Part shown: piece after piece, positions 46,202-54,498 of the stretch
How the letters are laid out: each line of letters begins with the position of its first letter
How positions within the stretch are numbered: position 1 is the stretch's first letter
Origin: Treponema sp.
GTDB lineage: Bacteria; Spirochaetota; Spirochaetia; Treponematales; Breznakiellaceae
Assembly (NCBI GenBank): GCA_009777995.1
Contig: WRKT01000005.1
Span: 86,721 to 150,720 of the forward strand
Length of the DNA stretch: 64,000 bases
Direction of reading: 5' to 3'
The notes under the pieces: model-generated
What the model was told of the DNA's origin: nothing
Databases searched by the model: none
What the model saw: only the letters and a program-made list of their open reading frames with translations
Made by a program: the position numbers and the translations under genes

Positions 46202-46375
46202 TTTAATTATCTATGGCATAAAAACAATAGTTATATGCTTTTTGCGCAATTAACAGCTGTAGTAGAAAAAGAATAAGAGAAAATTGGAGAAGTAAAACCT
46301 AAATCTGGAGTTCAATAGAAATTGCAAAAAACCAAGTTGCTCAGAATTCATATTAAAGTATTGTTTTTTCTCCTC

Positions 46376-46411
46376 GATCTGGCATTCTATGACAGATCAA
46401 CGTAATAATAT
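46376..46411 (+). promoter_or_regulatory. Palindromic promoter of glycine-zipper gene 1
   Basis: GATCTGGCATTCT then ATGACAGATCA (46376-46399), 6 bp ACGTAA, -10 TAATAT (46406-46411). The gene start is 41 bp further on, behind its own ribosome site. A degenerate half-like copy lies just after the gene at about 46645-46670. Confidence 0.7.
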
Positions 46412-46452
46412 TTTTAATGTACTCTTTTAATATATTTCTTAAGGAGAGAAAC

Positions 46453-46641
46453 ATGTCAAATTTACCTCAAGTTCCGGATGAGTCAAAGCAGGTTGTGGCT
46501 GGTGTTGGAGGGACTGCAGCAGCAGGAGCAATTATAGGATCTATTGTACCTGGAGCTGGTACATTGATTGGAGCAGGTATTGGAGCTATTATAGGAGGAA
46601 TTGGTGTCATTGTAGCAGTGGCTATTTCTAATGATACATAG
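46453..46641 (+). CDS. Glycine-zipper membrane peptide 1
   Basis: A 62-residue hydrophobic peptide. The start MSNLPQVPDE is set by AAGGAGAG. Residues 20-58 (GTAAAGAIIGSIVPGAGTLI, then GAGIGAIIGGIGVIVAVA) are GxxxG repeats forming one long membrane-inserting segment. It shares about two-thirds of its residues with the peptide at 47431. Such peptides occur as bacteriocin-like, holin-like or toxin membrane peptides; none of these roles is proven here. Confidence 0.7.
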   Translation: MSNLPQVPDESKQVVAGVGGTAAAGAIIGSIVPGAGTLIGAGIGAIIGGIGVIVAVAISNDT

Positions 46642-46760
46642 TTTCGGCTGATCTGTTATGAGGAGTTAAGATTGATGGCTTAGCTCTGTTTTAGAACTTA
46701 TTTCGAAATATCGCAATGACACAATATAGTATATTATTATGAAAACTGTAGGAGAATATA

Positions 46761-47147
46761 ATGAAAGAAATAAAAGTTGAAACAAAACAAGAGCTAGAGA
46801 AAGCATATAAGTTAAAACCTGATCGAATTATTGTTACAGGTGAACTTGTTGAAAAATTAATTAAATCAAAGAAAATTACTAAAATTTCAAGGGCAGTAGT
46901 TATTGGATTGGCTACTCTTGTAGTAGGAGGCACTATTATTGTTCCTCCAATAGGAATGGGAGCTCTTGCAGTTAGTGGATCTGGAGTAGCTGCAATAATA
47001 ATTGCCAGTGGGATTGGTATTGCTTTAGTTTATGCTATTTACAAAGATTACGATGTCATAGTGACAATGGAAAAAGATGGTCGGCCAAAACTTATATTGA
47101 CTAAGAAAGGGTTTAAAATGAGAGAAAAAAAAGAAAATGAGCAATAA
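46761..47147 (+). CDS. Two-helix membrane protein of the glycine-zipper cassette
   Basis: A 128-residue protein. A charged N-terminus (KEIKVETKQELEKAYKLKPD) is followed by two hydrophobic helices (about 43-63 and 69-92, separated by PPIGMG) and a basic tail (GRPKLILTKKGFKMREKKE). AGGAGA is the ribosome site. It lies 119 bp after the first glycine-zipper gene and before a decayed LRAT copy. Family not recognised; an immunity or partner protein for the peptide is one possibility. Confidence 0.6.
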   Translation: MKEIKVETKQELEKAYKLKPDRIIVTGELVEKLIKSKKITKISRAVVIGLATLVVGGTIIVPPIGMGALAVSGSGVAAIIIASGIGIALVYAIYKDYDVIVTMEKDGRPKLILTKKGFKMREKKENEQ

Positions 47148-47185
47148 TTATTTGTTGGTGTAATGGTTTATATCAAAAAATTGTA

Positions 47186-47302
47186 AACTTTTAACCTAGA
47201 GATGCTATCTTAGTAAGTCGCTATCTATTCAGACACTACGGAGTCTGTGTAGGTAATGATATTGTGATTCATTACTTATCACTTAATGAAAACTTTAGCT
47301 AA
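47186..47302 (+). pseudogene. LRAT-like gene remnant
   Basis: The plus frame reads PRDAILVSRYLFRHYGVCVG and NDIVIHYLSLNENF, matching PGDIIFTDRIFYKHYGVYAG and EDRVIHYSSSNGDFG of the intact gene at 47691. A TAA replaces an early codon and another ends the match. The NCEHF half is gone. The 47148-47430 gap otherwise holds only this decayed sequence. Confidence 0.8.
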
Positions 47303-47430
47303 GATGTTTATTTTATTGTAATAAATCTATAGCAATTTGCCAGAAGGAAAGACCATGAGCTTGAAAATGCTCCTCTTGACATAAATAATATTGCAATATA
47401 AATTTTAGAAGACAATCTAAGGAGGTCGAA

Positions 47431-47616
47431 ATGTCAACAGAAATGGAAACAAAGGATAAGGCAATTATTACTGCAGGTATTGGCGGAGCAGCGGCAGCCG
47501 GAGCTGCAATTGGGTCAATCGTTCCGGGTGCAGGAACATTAGTTGGAGCTGGAATAGGGGCAATAGTTGGAGGTATTGGGACTATAGTTGCTGTTGTTGT
47601 AAAGAATAATAAGTAA
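47431..47616 (+). CDS. Glycine-zipper membrane peptide 2
   Basis: A 61-residue paralogue of the 46453 product. A charged start (MSTEMETKDKAIITAGIGG) is followed by AAAGAAIGSIVPGAGTLVGA and GIGAIVGGIGTIVAVVV, ending KNNK. The ribosome site AAGGAGG is strong. The shared core IGSIVPGAGTL(I/V)GAGIGAI is nearly identical between the two peptides, while the N-termini differ. It is followed by an LRAT-like gene, as the first copy once was. Confidence 0.72.
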   Translation: MSTEMETKDKAIITAGIGGAAAAGAAIGSIVPGAGTLVGAGIGAIVGGIGTIVAVVVKNNK

Positions 47617-47650
47617 TAATAAATTTGGATTTTTAGTATTTTTCTCTTGA

Positions 47651-47684
47651 ACTAGCACTCCATGACAGACTAGTATAGTAATAT
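47651..47684 (+). promoter_or_regulatory. Palindromic promoter of the LRAT-like gene
   Basis: ACTAGCACTCC then ATGACAGACTA (47651-47672), 6 bp GTATAG, -10 TAATAT (47679-47684), 6 bp, ATG at 47691. Leaderless layout. Confidence 0.7.
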
Positions 47685-47690
47685 TTATTT

Positions 47691-48122
47691 ATGAAAAACC
47701 TTAACCCCGGGGACATCATCTTCACAGACCGCATCTTCTACAAACACTACGGTGTCTATGCGGGCGAAGACCGTGTGATCCACTACTCATCCTCAAATGG
47801 TGACTTTGGCTTGGATGCCTGTGTTAGGGAAACAAGCTTGGAGCAGTTTGCCCGAGGCGGGTACTGTAATATCGTAGAATTCACTGAAAAAAGCGATCAA
47901 AAAAGACTCTTTTCTAAGGAGGAAACGATGAAACGGGCTAGTTCACGCCTGGGGGAAAAGCAGTATAACCTTATTTTTAATAACTGTGAGCATTTTGCAA
48001 TATGGTGTAAGACCGGTGAAAACAAGTCTTTCCAAGTTGAAAAAGCAGTTACTGCGGCTGTTTTATTAGGGGCCACTATTATTGTGACTAAGTTAATCGC
48101 GGACTTGTATGAAGAGACATAG
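47691..48122 (+). CDS. LRAT/NlpC-P60-like acyltransferase with C-terminal helix
   Basis: A 143-residue protein of the lecithin-retinol acyltransferase type, a circularly permuted papain-like fold. The two His are in FYKHYGVYAG and DRVIHYSS, and the catalytic Cys is in FNNCEHFAIWC. The last 25 residues (TAAVLLGATIIVTKLIADL) form a membrane helix, as in eukaryotic LRAT-type phospholipid enzymes. It could transfer acyl groups on phospholipids or act as a thiol hydrolase. Neighbouring membrane peptides point to the membrane as its site of action. Confidence 0.85.
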   Translation: MKNLNPGDIIFTDRIFYKHYGVYAGEDRVIHYSSSNGDFGLDACVRETSLEQFARGGYCNIVEFTEKSDQKRLFSKEETMKRASSRLGEKQYNLIFNNCEHFAIWCKTGENKSFQVEKAVTAAVLLGATIIVTKLIADLYEET

Positions 48123-48125
48123 AGG

Positions 48126-50234
48126 TCATTTTATAACCTCATTCTCATAATCGATCTTTATCTCCGTGGCGATATAATTTATCTTCATGATATCCTGAAA
48201 AGCCCAGTGATTTTCTGCATAAAGCCTATTTAATGCTAAGCAGATGTACTCATCCTTTAGCTCAATATCACCAAATCCGCCTGCATTCCAGTTTATGCTG
48301 CGGTCGACATAGGGGTCTCTATGGTATTCGCTTTCGTCTTTAGTGGCCGGATCATAGGTCACTGTCATGTTTAAGGTAAAATCAGGATTTAAGTAATCAA
48401 GAATAACTTCGTATATACGTTCTTGGCCTATTACATTAGCACCTTCTTTGATAAGTATATCAGGGTGGAGAATTACTTCTATATAGTATTTTTCTTCGAA
48501 AGCATCTTTATTCTCTTCACTTTCGTATAGAGTCTCGATTATTGTCTTTGCTTTGGTATAGCCGGTTTCCCAGGCTTTGAGAAAATCATTACTTACTTTG
48601 ACTAGTTGCTTTTTATTTTCCTCAGTCCACTTGAATTTGCTTATTAGCTTACGTCTTCTTGTAAACATAATGTTTTCAAAAGCTTTCTTTTCGTCTTCTT
48701 TGGCATTTTGATACTTAGGGGCAGAGCATAAGATTGATTCAATCTTTTTTAATGAATATGAATCATGTAAATTTATCATATAACTAAAACTCATATTAAT
48801 ATACTGATTAAAGGCAGGTTCGAGATTCTCTCTTCCTGTTGATTCAGGAAGACTTAATTTTTTATTTTTGCTATCGATATACAACATATTTTTTTTACAT
48901 GGAAGTTTATTAAGCCAGGCCGGGATTTTCTTTATATTATATCCATCAATATAAAGTTTCTTTAACTTCCTTAGATTACATATAGTTTTCGGTAATTCGG
49001 TTAGAACACCTGAAAAAACATGAAGGTGTTTTAATTTTGCAAGATTCCCAAAATTTCGAGGTAATTTTTTAAGGTTATATGTCTTAAGACCAAGGTATTC
49101 TAATTTCGCCAGGTTACAAATCGATTCAGGAAGAGATTGAAGTTTGTCGCTCTCCAAGGAAAGTGTTTTAAGGTTTTTAAGGCCATTAATAGATTTGGGG
49201 AAAGTCTTCATATTATTGGCCCTAATATAGAACTCTCTAAGTGCAGTAAGTTTGCCAAATGATTCCGGCAGCTTAAGGTCATGCCATGTTCGTAAAGAGA
49301 GGTATTCGAGCTTTTTTAGTTTACCGAAAGATTCGGGTAAGTTTTTAAGTTTTGAAGAATAAAGTTCTAATTTTATTAACCCTGAAAGATCACCAAAAGA
49401 TTCAGGTAAAGTAATGAAATCACCGTAAAATTCAAGATGCTCAATGGGGCAATAGCATAGGGACTCGGGTATCTTGGTAATACTTGTTCGGGAAAGTATA
49501 AGGGTAGTTAAATTTTTCAAATCCCCTATGTTTTGTGGTATACTTTTTAATGAAGTATAGGGGCCGACAAAAGTAAAAGCCATTTCAATTCTTAGTGACT
49601 TAAGCAGAGTCCAATTGCATACGATGTCGGGAATGGCAGTCATGTTGCAATTTATGAACTCGAATTCTTCTAATGATTTGAGATTTGAAAGGGACTCTGG
49701 AAGTATTTTTAACTTTGGACAGTTAAGAGATAGATGAGTCAAGTGAAGTTGCTTGCCAATTTCATGAGGAAGAGAGGATATTTCTTCTCCATTAATTTCT
49801 ATTTTTCTTAAATTTTTTAATTTCCCGATTCCGGTAGGTATTGTTTCTATATCATTATTTTGAATGTTTAAAATCTCTAATTTTTCTAAGTTCCAAACCC
49901 ATTCCGGAATTACAGGTATGCTATATTTAAACGTTAATTCTCGTAGATTTTGAAGATTACCCAATTCAGGGGGAAGTATTATTCTTTCACTTGGGTCTAT
50001 AACTAAAGATGAGGAACTGTCTCCCAGGGTTAACTTTTCCAAAGAGATTATTTTTCCGATAAAAGAAGGAATATTTTTCTTTGTATTGGTTAAATTCAAT
50101 GATTTAAGTGATTTTAACTTTAGTATCTCCTTCGGTATTTCTTCCATCGATGATAAGTCCAGTTCTTCGAGTCCTTTTTCTTGATATTCCTTGATACGAT
50201 CTTTCGCGTTTTCGTATTCTTCTAAGTCTTTCAT
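48126..50234 (-). CDS. Large leucine-rich repeat protein (LPxSFGxLxxLexL type)
   Basis: A 702-residue protein with about 19 repeats of 23 residues between residues 20 and 470, for example LKNLPESFGKLKKLEYLSL. These are of the plant- and ROCO-like type, unlike the BspA repeats at 30-31 kb. The C-terminal 220 residues are charged and helical, with an unrecognised domain (EVILHPDILIKEGANVIGQE). The start MKDLEEYENAK is taken because the -10 TAGAAT ends 7 bp before it; an ATG upstream lies inside the palindrome. There is no signal peptide. A protein-binding role is inferred. Confidence 0.85.
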   Translation of the reverse strand: MKDLEEYENAKDRIKEYQEKGLEELDLSSMEEIPKEILKLKSLKSLNLTNTKKNIPSFIGKIISLEKLTLGDSSSSLVIDPSERIILPPELGNLQNLRELTFKYSIPVIPEWVWNLEKLEILNIQNNDIETIPTGIGKLKNLRKIEINGEEISSLPHEIGKQLHLTHLSLNCPKLKILPESLSNLKSLEEFEFINCNMTAIPDIVCNWTLLKSLRIEMAFTFVGPYTSLKSIPQNIGDLKNLTTLILSRTSITKIPESLCYCPIEHLEFYGDFITLPESFGDLSGLIKLELYSSKLKNLPESFGKLKKLEYLSLRTWHDLKLPESFGKLTALREFYIRANNMKTFPKSINGLKNLKTLSLESDKLQSLPESICNLAKLEYLGLKTYNLKKLPRNFGNLAKLKHLHVFSGVLTELPKTICNLRKLKKLYIDGYNIKKIPAWLNKLPCKKNMLYIDSKNKKLSLPESTGRENLEPAFNQYINMSFSYMINLHDSYSLKKIESILCSAPKYQNAKEDEKKAFENIMFTRRRKLISKFKWTEENKKQLVKVSNDFLKAWETGYTKAKTIIETLYESEENKDAFEEKYYIEVILHPDILIKEGANVIGQERIYEVILDYLNPDFTLNMTVTYDPATKDESEYHRDPYVDRSINWNAGGFGDIELKDEYICLALNRLYAENHWAFQDIMKINYIATEIKIDYENEVIK

Positions 50235-50241
50235 AAAAATA

Positions 50242-50275
50242 ATTCTATCTCCCTGATCTGTCATAGGATGCCGGA
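50242..50275 (-). promoter_or_regulatory. Palindromic promoter of the large LRR gene
   Basis: On the minus strand: ATCCGGCATCCT then ATGACAGATCA (to 50254), 6 bp GGGAGA, -10 TAGAAT (50247-50242), 7 bp, ATG at 50234. Confidence 0.7.
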
Positions 50276-50288
50276 TATAAAAAGTTTT

Positions 50289-50780
50289 TTAAACTAAAGC
50301 TCTAATGGCATGGAATAACATCAAAGAACATACTATCAGTTTGGCTCCTGTACCAACGATAAAAGCCAGGAATGCGCCAAATGCGACTTTAATGGCTTTC
50401 TTGTTAAATGCCGCGCCGTGAGTAGCTTGGTAAATTAATTCGCCTGCTAATGCGCCCAGAAAAGGTCCAATTACCAAACCCAGGGGAGGGAATAGAAAAA
50501 TGCCTGCAAGAAGTCCTAAAATGGAACCTATGGAAGCTGCTCGTGATCCGCCGAAACGTTTTGATAGTAATGCAGGAAGGAGATAATCAATTATGGTTAT
50601 GGCCACAGTTATAATTGCCCATGTTATCATAAAAACGAAGGTAAATTCTGAGCGTCCGCTTAATTGTAAAACAAGTATGCCAATATAACTTAACGGCGGG
50701 CCGGGCAGTATAGGGATTACTACACCTAATAACCCTGCAGCCAGTAGTAAGAAAGCAAGTATAATAAGAACAAGTTCCAT
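50289..50780 (-). CDS. DUF456 membrane protein
   Basis: A 163-residue inner-membrane protein with five hydrophobic segments and the Gly/Pro-rich family pattern: LGVVIPILPGPPLSYIGIL near the start, GSRAASIGSILGLLAGIFL in the middle, then GPFLGALAGELI. The fold resembles small Gly-zipper membrane proteins of unknown function. It is on the minus strand, with 34 bp to the Nudix-GNAT gene upstream, and probably shares its transcript. Confidence 0.88.
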   Translation of the reverse strand: MELVLIILAFLLLAAGLLGVVIPILPGPPLSYIGILVLQLSGRSEFTFVFMITWAIITVAITIIDYLLPALLSKRFGGSRAASIGSILGLLAGIFLFPPLGLVIGPFLGALAGELIYQATHGAAFNKKAIKVAFGAFLAFIVGTGAKLIVCSLMLFHAIRALV

Positions 50781-50814
50781 ATCAGGTAAATTATACTTGT
50801 TACTTGGAAATATA

Positions 50815-51738
50815 TCAACCTTTATTTATTTTGTATTTACAGATAATGCAATCTTCGTTTACTTCTTTACAAGATTTCTTTTCTATTAAGTTAAATCCGG
50901 CTTTTTCAAGGACACGGCATGAAGCAAGATTCTCCTCTACGGGGTAAGCTAATATACAGTTAAATCCACATTGTAAGAAACCAAAAGGCAATGCGGCTTT
51001 TATTGCCTCTAATGCATAACCTTGACCCCAATATTCAGGTAATAAATCGTATCCTATTTCGGCTCTTTTTTTATCAGAAGAAAAATTCCAAAAACACAAT
51101 GTTCCTATGGGAGAATTTATTGATGAAATATTAATAGTCCACATAAGACATGAAAAGTCTTCCATTCCTTGTTCTATTTTTTTGATATATGGATCAGCCT
51201 CATCTATATTAGTATACTGTTTAATTCCTGTATGTTGTATCACATTTAAATCAGAGCGTAGTTTAAAAATAAGTTCTCGATCATTTTTATTGAGCAATCT
51301 TAATTTCAGTCTTTGGGTTATTAACTCTTTATGAATGTTTTTTTCAAACATAAATCTTACTTTATCAAAATGTTTTGGATGATATAATGGAAATGAGAGC
51401 TCGTCCGGAATATCATCAAAGAAATCAATTTTCTCTATTTCAGAATCAGGTAAATCTCCTAACTCCTTTATTTCTGCAAAAAAAAGTAAGCCGTAACTAT
51501 TGATTGAATATGCACATATAGGTTTAATATCATATTCTTTTGCACCGGTTTCTTCATAGAGTTCTCTCTTTGCAGTGTTTAAAATTGGCTCTCCTTCTTC
51601 ACGCGTACCACCCGGTAATTCCCATTTGCGAGTTTTATTTTTGCAGAAAATCCATTTCCCCTTGTACCTGGAAACTATTACAGCATATTTTAATAGTGAA
51701 TCATCAACTTGATCGATATTATGAAATTTAACTTCCAA
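50815..51738 (-). CDS. Nudix hydrolase fused to a GNAT acetyltransferase
   Basis: A 307-residue two-domain protein. The Nudix box GGTREEGEPILNTAKRELYEETGA, with its REL-EE-GA residues, is at about 43-66. The second domain from about residue 135 is RimJ/RimL-type GNAT: LITQRLKLRLLNKNDRELIF, then GYDLLPEYWGQGYALEAIKA as the acetyl-CoA loop. The start codon read here is TTG. Hydrolysis of a nucleotide derivative and N-acetylation on one chain suggest a detoxification role, which is inference. Confidence 0.88.
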   Translation of the reverse strand: MEVKFHNIDQVDDSLLKYAVIVSRYKGKWIFCKNKTRKWELPGGTREEGEPILNTAKRELYEETGAKEYDIKPICAYSINSYGLLFFAEIKELGDLPDSEIEKIDFFDDIPDELSFPLYHPKHFDKVRFMFEKNIHKELITQRLKLRLLNKNDRELIFKLRSDLNVIQHTGIKQYTNIDEADPYIKKIEQGMEDFSCLMWTINISSINSPIGTLCFWNFSSDKKRAEIGYDLLPEYWGQGYALEAIKAALPFGFLQCGFNCILAYPVEENLASCRVLEKAGFNLIEKKSCKEVNEDCIICKYKINKG

Positions 51739-51762
51739 TGAAGAGCCCCTTTGTTTATTATA

Positions 51763-51791
51763 TTGACAAAATGTAATTTATGCAATATGAT
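51763..51791 (+). promoter_or_regulatory. Promoter of the second Fic gene
   Basis: TTGACA (51763-51768), exactly 17 bp, TATGAT (51786-51791). CAGGA precedes the ATG at 51809, so the leader is about a dozen nucleotides. Confidence 0.75.
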
Positions 51792-51808
51792 AACGTCAGG
51801 ATGTCTGA

Positions 51809-52588
51809 ATGAAACTAAAAGAAATAACTCAATTCTCATACAAGAATATGAATACAGAAATTGACATTTTAAAAGAAGAAATAGACTCTTACCGCCCGTT
51901 TAAAAAACAATTACTAAATGAACTTCAACAATTTTATCGTATTAGATTTACTTATTCAAGCAATGCTCTTGAAGGCAATTCATTAACCGAATCTGAAACG
52001 AAGATCATTTTAGAGGATGGTTTAACAATAGGCGGAAAGACTATCAGAGAGCATTCTGAAGCATTAGGTCATAGCGAAGCATATACCTATTTAAATACTC
52101 TAACAAAAAATACTTCAATCACAGAACCCGATATTCTGGAATTGCATCGCTTGTTTTATTATAGGATAGATGATAAAAACGCAGGGAAATATAGAAAACA
52201 ACAGGTATTTATTTCAGGCACTGATTATTTACCACCAAATCATAAAGAACTATCTAAGCTAATGAATGAATCTATCTTGAGTATTAATGATGCTAAAGAA
52301 AATTTACATCCTGTTACAGTAGCGGCTCAGTTACACGAACGCATTGCAACTATACATCCATTTATTGACGGCAATGGCAGAACGGCGCTTTTAGTAATGA
52401 ATCTTTACCTTTTACAAAAAGGTTATCCTATAATAATCATTCCACCAGTTTTGCGAAATGATTATATATCATCGATTCGCTTAGCTAATGTCGGTAATGT
52501 TGAGCCTTTTCTTGATTTTATTTCTTATGTAGGATATGAAAGCTCTAAAGATTATTTGAGACTTTTAAAACACTTTCATGGAAAATAA
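51809..52588 (+). CDS. Fic-family AMP-transferase, compact form
   Basis: A 259-residue Fic protein. The core motif HPFIDGNGRTALLVMN is near residue 190, and the inhibitory helix SSNALEGNSLTESET is near 50, with Glu in the (S/T)xxxE(G/N) position. Unlike the Fic protein at 27899 it lacks the C-terminal winged helix and has HPFIDGNGRT-A in place of the usual R-x-G-R, so the last Arg of the motif is missing. That Arg contacts the nucleotide phosphate in characterised enzymes, so its activity may be altered. Confidence 0.9.
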   Translation: MKLKEITQFSYKNMNTEIDILKEEIDSYRPFKKQLLNELQQFYRIRFTYSSNALEGNSLTESETKIILEDGLTIGGKTIREHSEALGHSEAYTYLNTLTKNTSITEPDILELHRLFYYRIDDKNAGKYRKQQVFISGTDYLPPNHKELSKLMNESILSINDAKENLHPVTVAAQLHERIATIHPFIDGNGRTALLVMNLYLLQKGYPIIIIPPVLRNDYISSIRLANVGNVEPFLDFISYVGYESSKDYLRLLKHFHGK

Positions 52589-52608
52589 AAATTGGGGATG
52601 GTGCTGCT

Positions 52609-52815
52609 TTAGCTATCCGTTTTATCAGTATTCTCTTCTTTTGGTTTAAGGACTAACTTTAGCACAGCTGCACCTCCGAATCCTAAAGCACCGGCGATAG
52701 CTCCGCCTATAGCTCCGCCCAGGCCAAAGAGTGTGTTTACTATTAAGAAAAAGATTATTGTTAAAACAATACCCAAGATATTGTTCCCTCTTTTACTGAT
52801 TAAAAAATCTTTCAT
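52609..52815 (-). CDS. Small Gly-rich membrane protein
   Basis: A 68-residue protein with two hydrophobic stretches: NILGIVLTIIFFLIVNTLFG, and GLGGAIGGAIAGALGFGGAA with GxxxG spacing. A charged tail (LKPKEENTDKTDS) follows. It converges on the Fic gene. It is similar in style, not clearly in sequence, to the glycine-zipper peptides at 46-47 kb. Function unknown. Confidence 0.6.
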   Translation of the reverse strand: MKDFLISKRGNNILGIVLTIIFFLIVNTLFGLGGAIGGAIAGALGFGGAAVLKLVLKPKEENTDKTDS

Positions 52816-52878
52816 ATTTTACCTCTTAAAATTATTATACCGGAAAAATATGTATTTTATAGATACCGAAGCCTCTCC

Positions 52879-52945
52879 TTGACAAAGTGACCAATATATG
52901 GCATCATATATGAGCTATATATGCGTCGTATATGCGTAATATATG
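52879..52945 (+). promoter_or_regulatory. Promoter with five TATATG iterons at 11-bp spacing
   Basis: TTGACA at 52879-52884 is followed by TATATG at 52895, 52907, 52918, 52929 and 52940, that is at steps of 12, 11, 11 and 11 bp. Sites spaced by one helical turn on one face of the DNA suit cooperative binding of a ribbon-helix-helix protein, and such a protein is encoded by the next gene. The exact -10 is hidden within the repeats. Confidence 0.7.
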
Positions 52946-52972
52946 GTGACGCCCATGAATTTGGAGGATAAC

Positions 52973-53323
52973 ATGACTGTAAAGGAGTATCTGTCCCGTC
53001 CGTATCACATTGTAATTCAGCGTGTTGCCACTGATGCCGGCTCTTATTACCTGACTACCGTGAGTGAATTTCCGGGGTGTTCCTGCCGTGGGGATACCTA
53101 TACAGAGGCATTCGAGAAGATTCAGAGTGAAATGGAAGGTTGGGTGGAATCTAAGCTTGCAGAGGGTGTTCCAATCCCTGAGCCTATAAATGAACGTCAG
53201 TTCAGTGGAAGATTGGGCCTTCGCGTGCCCAAATCCCTGCATGCAAATCTGGCTATGGCAGCAGAAAGAGAAGGGATTTCGTTAAATAATTACCTTCTTT
53301 ATAAGCTGAGCATGTATGTTTGA
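52973..53323 (+). CDS. Orphan HicB-like antitoxin with ribbon-helix-helix tail
   Basis: A 116-residue protein of the HicB type with a DNA-binding RHH end. The N-terminal part (YYLTTVSEFPGCSCRGDTYT, then KIQSEMEGWVESKLAEG) has the HicB fold. The C-terminus FSGRLGLRVPKSLHANLAMA, followed by a helix with GISLNNYLLYKL, is an RHH domain. GGAGG fixes the start at 52973; an in-frame ATG further up lies next to the iterons. No hicA lies nearby, so it is a solitary regulator or the survivor of a TA pair. Confidence 0.82.
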   Translation: MTVKEYLSRPYHIVIQRVATDAGSYYLTTVSEFPGCSCRGDTYTEAFEKIQSEMEGWVESKLAEGVPIPEPINERQFSGRLGLRVPKSLHANLAMAAEREGISLNNYLLYKLSMYV

Positions 53324-53392
53324 ACACTATGGAAGATTTGATTGAGTCTATTTGCATTTCCCTGCACCAGACTTCCAATGCCGGCATTATTT

Positions 53393-54472
53393 TCAGCATT
53401 TTATCATTGGTTGTTGCCATGGAAAAACATTTCGTTCGAATTTACGAGTATTCTTGTTTATCGAGTCTATTATCTTCTGTCGTGCTCTGCGAGTTTCACT
53501 CAATGTAAATAAATCCAAATCGTATGTATCCGGGAAGCCTATTTTTTCATTGATCGCGTCTGTGGTCTTAATGGGGAGGCTTTGCATAAGAAGCTCTCTG
53601 GATCGTTTATCCAATCCCTTAAAAGCCATGAATAGTGTATCTGGACCTATTTTTTTAAACGCTTCTCTGATGATCTTTGTTTTTTGATATTCATTACGAA
53701 CTTTACTGTTGTATTCAAGTACTTGTTCAAAACGTATTACCAAAGGTTTTGTAGTTTCATATTCAACCATCTGTTTGGCATGCCTTGCGTAGATAAAATT
53801 ACCCTTCGCCTGTTTAAGTTCATTCATAAAATTACAGAAATTATCTGCTTCATGAAATGAGTCGAAAATTGATATTGACATTCCGGAGGAGACATTGCCA
53901 GTGCCACGAAATACCAGGACTATATTGAGACTATTATCATCATCTTCTTCAATCGGGCTTTTGTGTTTTTTTCGTGTTTTTTTTACCATCTTGTCAAAGG
54001 CATTAAAAGATTCGTCGAAGGTTTCAACAGAAAGAAAGTTAAGAATGTCAAGGACAAGTTCTCTGGCTTCTTCAATTTCTGATTCGGAAGGTATATCCAT
54101 ATAATCCATATCTTCCTTAAGCATGGCTGTAGCACGTTGGGACATATTTTGAAGAATATGATCTTTTATTTCTTGATTGGCATTATATAAAGCTATTGCC
54201 AGCATCTGCATATCCAGTTCACGCATTATTTTCTGTATCATTCTATTTTTGACTTTTAGTATGTCTTCGAAGGTTAAAGGCACATATTTTTCCAGATTGT
54301 ACTCCCTGTTCATGAAAATTTCTCTTGCAGCTAGCTTTTCACCGCCATCGAGTGAAAGGCTATTTATGAAACGGCAAAATTGCTTTACTTCTTTGTGGTT
54401 ATTACATAGGTAAACCGAAACTTGAGTAACCACCTCATTGTTTTCCCGAGTTATTAGTATGATGTTTTTCAT
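53393..54472 (-). CDS. Protein with two FliG C-terminal-like domains
   Basis: A 359-residue protein built as an internal duplication. Each half has a 45-residue alpha/beta module (FCRFINSL at about 32-39 and FCNFMNEL at about 212-219) followed by a FliG-C-like helical domain. The first, about 65-148, reads PLTFEDILKVKNRMIQKIMR, then NMSQRATAMLKEDMDYM, very close to the flagellar rotor protein's torque domain. The second, about 243-340, is more divergent (VIRFEQVLEYN, then FMAFKGLDKRSRELLMQSLP). The FliG N-terminal and middle domains are missing. There is no signal peptide. It may join a rotor-like assembly or be a domesticated derivative. Confidence 0.75.
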   Translation of the reverse strand: MKNIILITRENNEVVTQVSVYLCNNHKEVKQFCRFINSLSLDGGEKLAAREIFMNREYNLEKYVPLTFEDILKVKNRMIQKIMRELDMQMLAIALYNANQEIKDHILQNMSQRATAMLKEDMDYMDIPSESEIEEARELVLDILNFLSVETFDESFNAFDKMVKKTRKKHKSPIEEDDDNSLNIVLVFRGTGNVSSGMSISIFDSFHEADNFCNFMNELKQAKGNFIYARHAKQMVEYETTKPLVIRFEQVLEYNSKVRNEYQKTKIIREAFKKIGPDTLFMAFKGLDKRSRELLMQSLPIKTTDAINEKIGFPDTYDLDLFTLSETRRARQKIIDSINKNTRKFERNVFPWQQPMIKC

Positions 54473-54498
54473 TTTTTAACCTCTTGTTTTTAGCGGTT

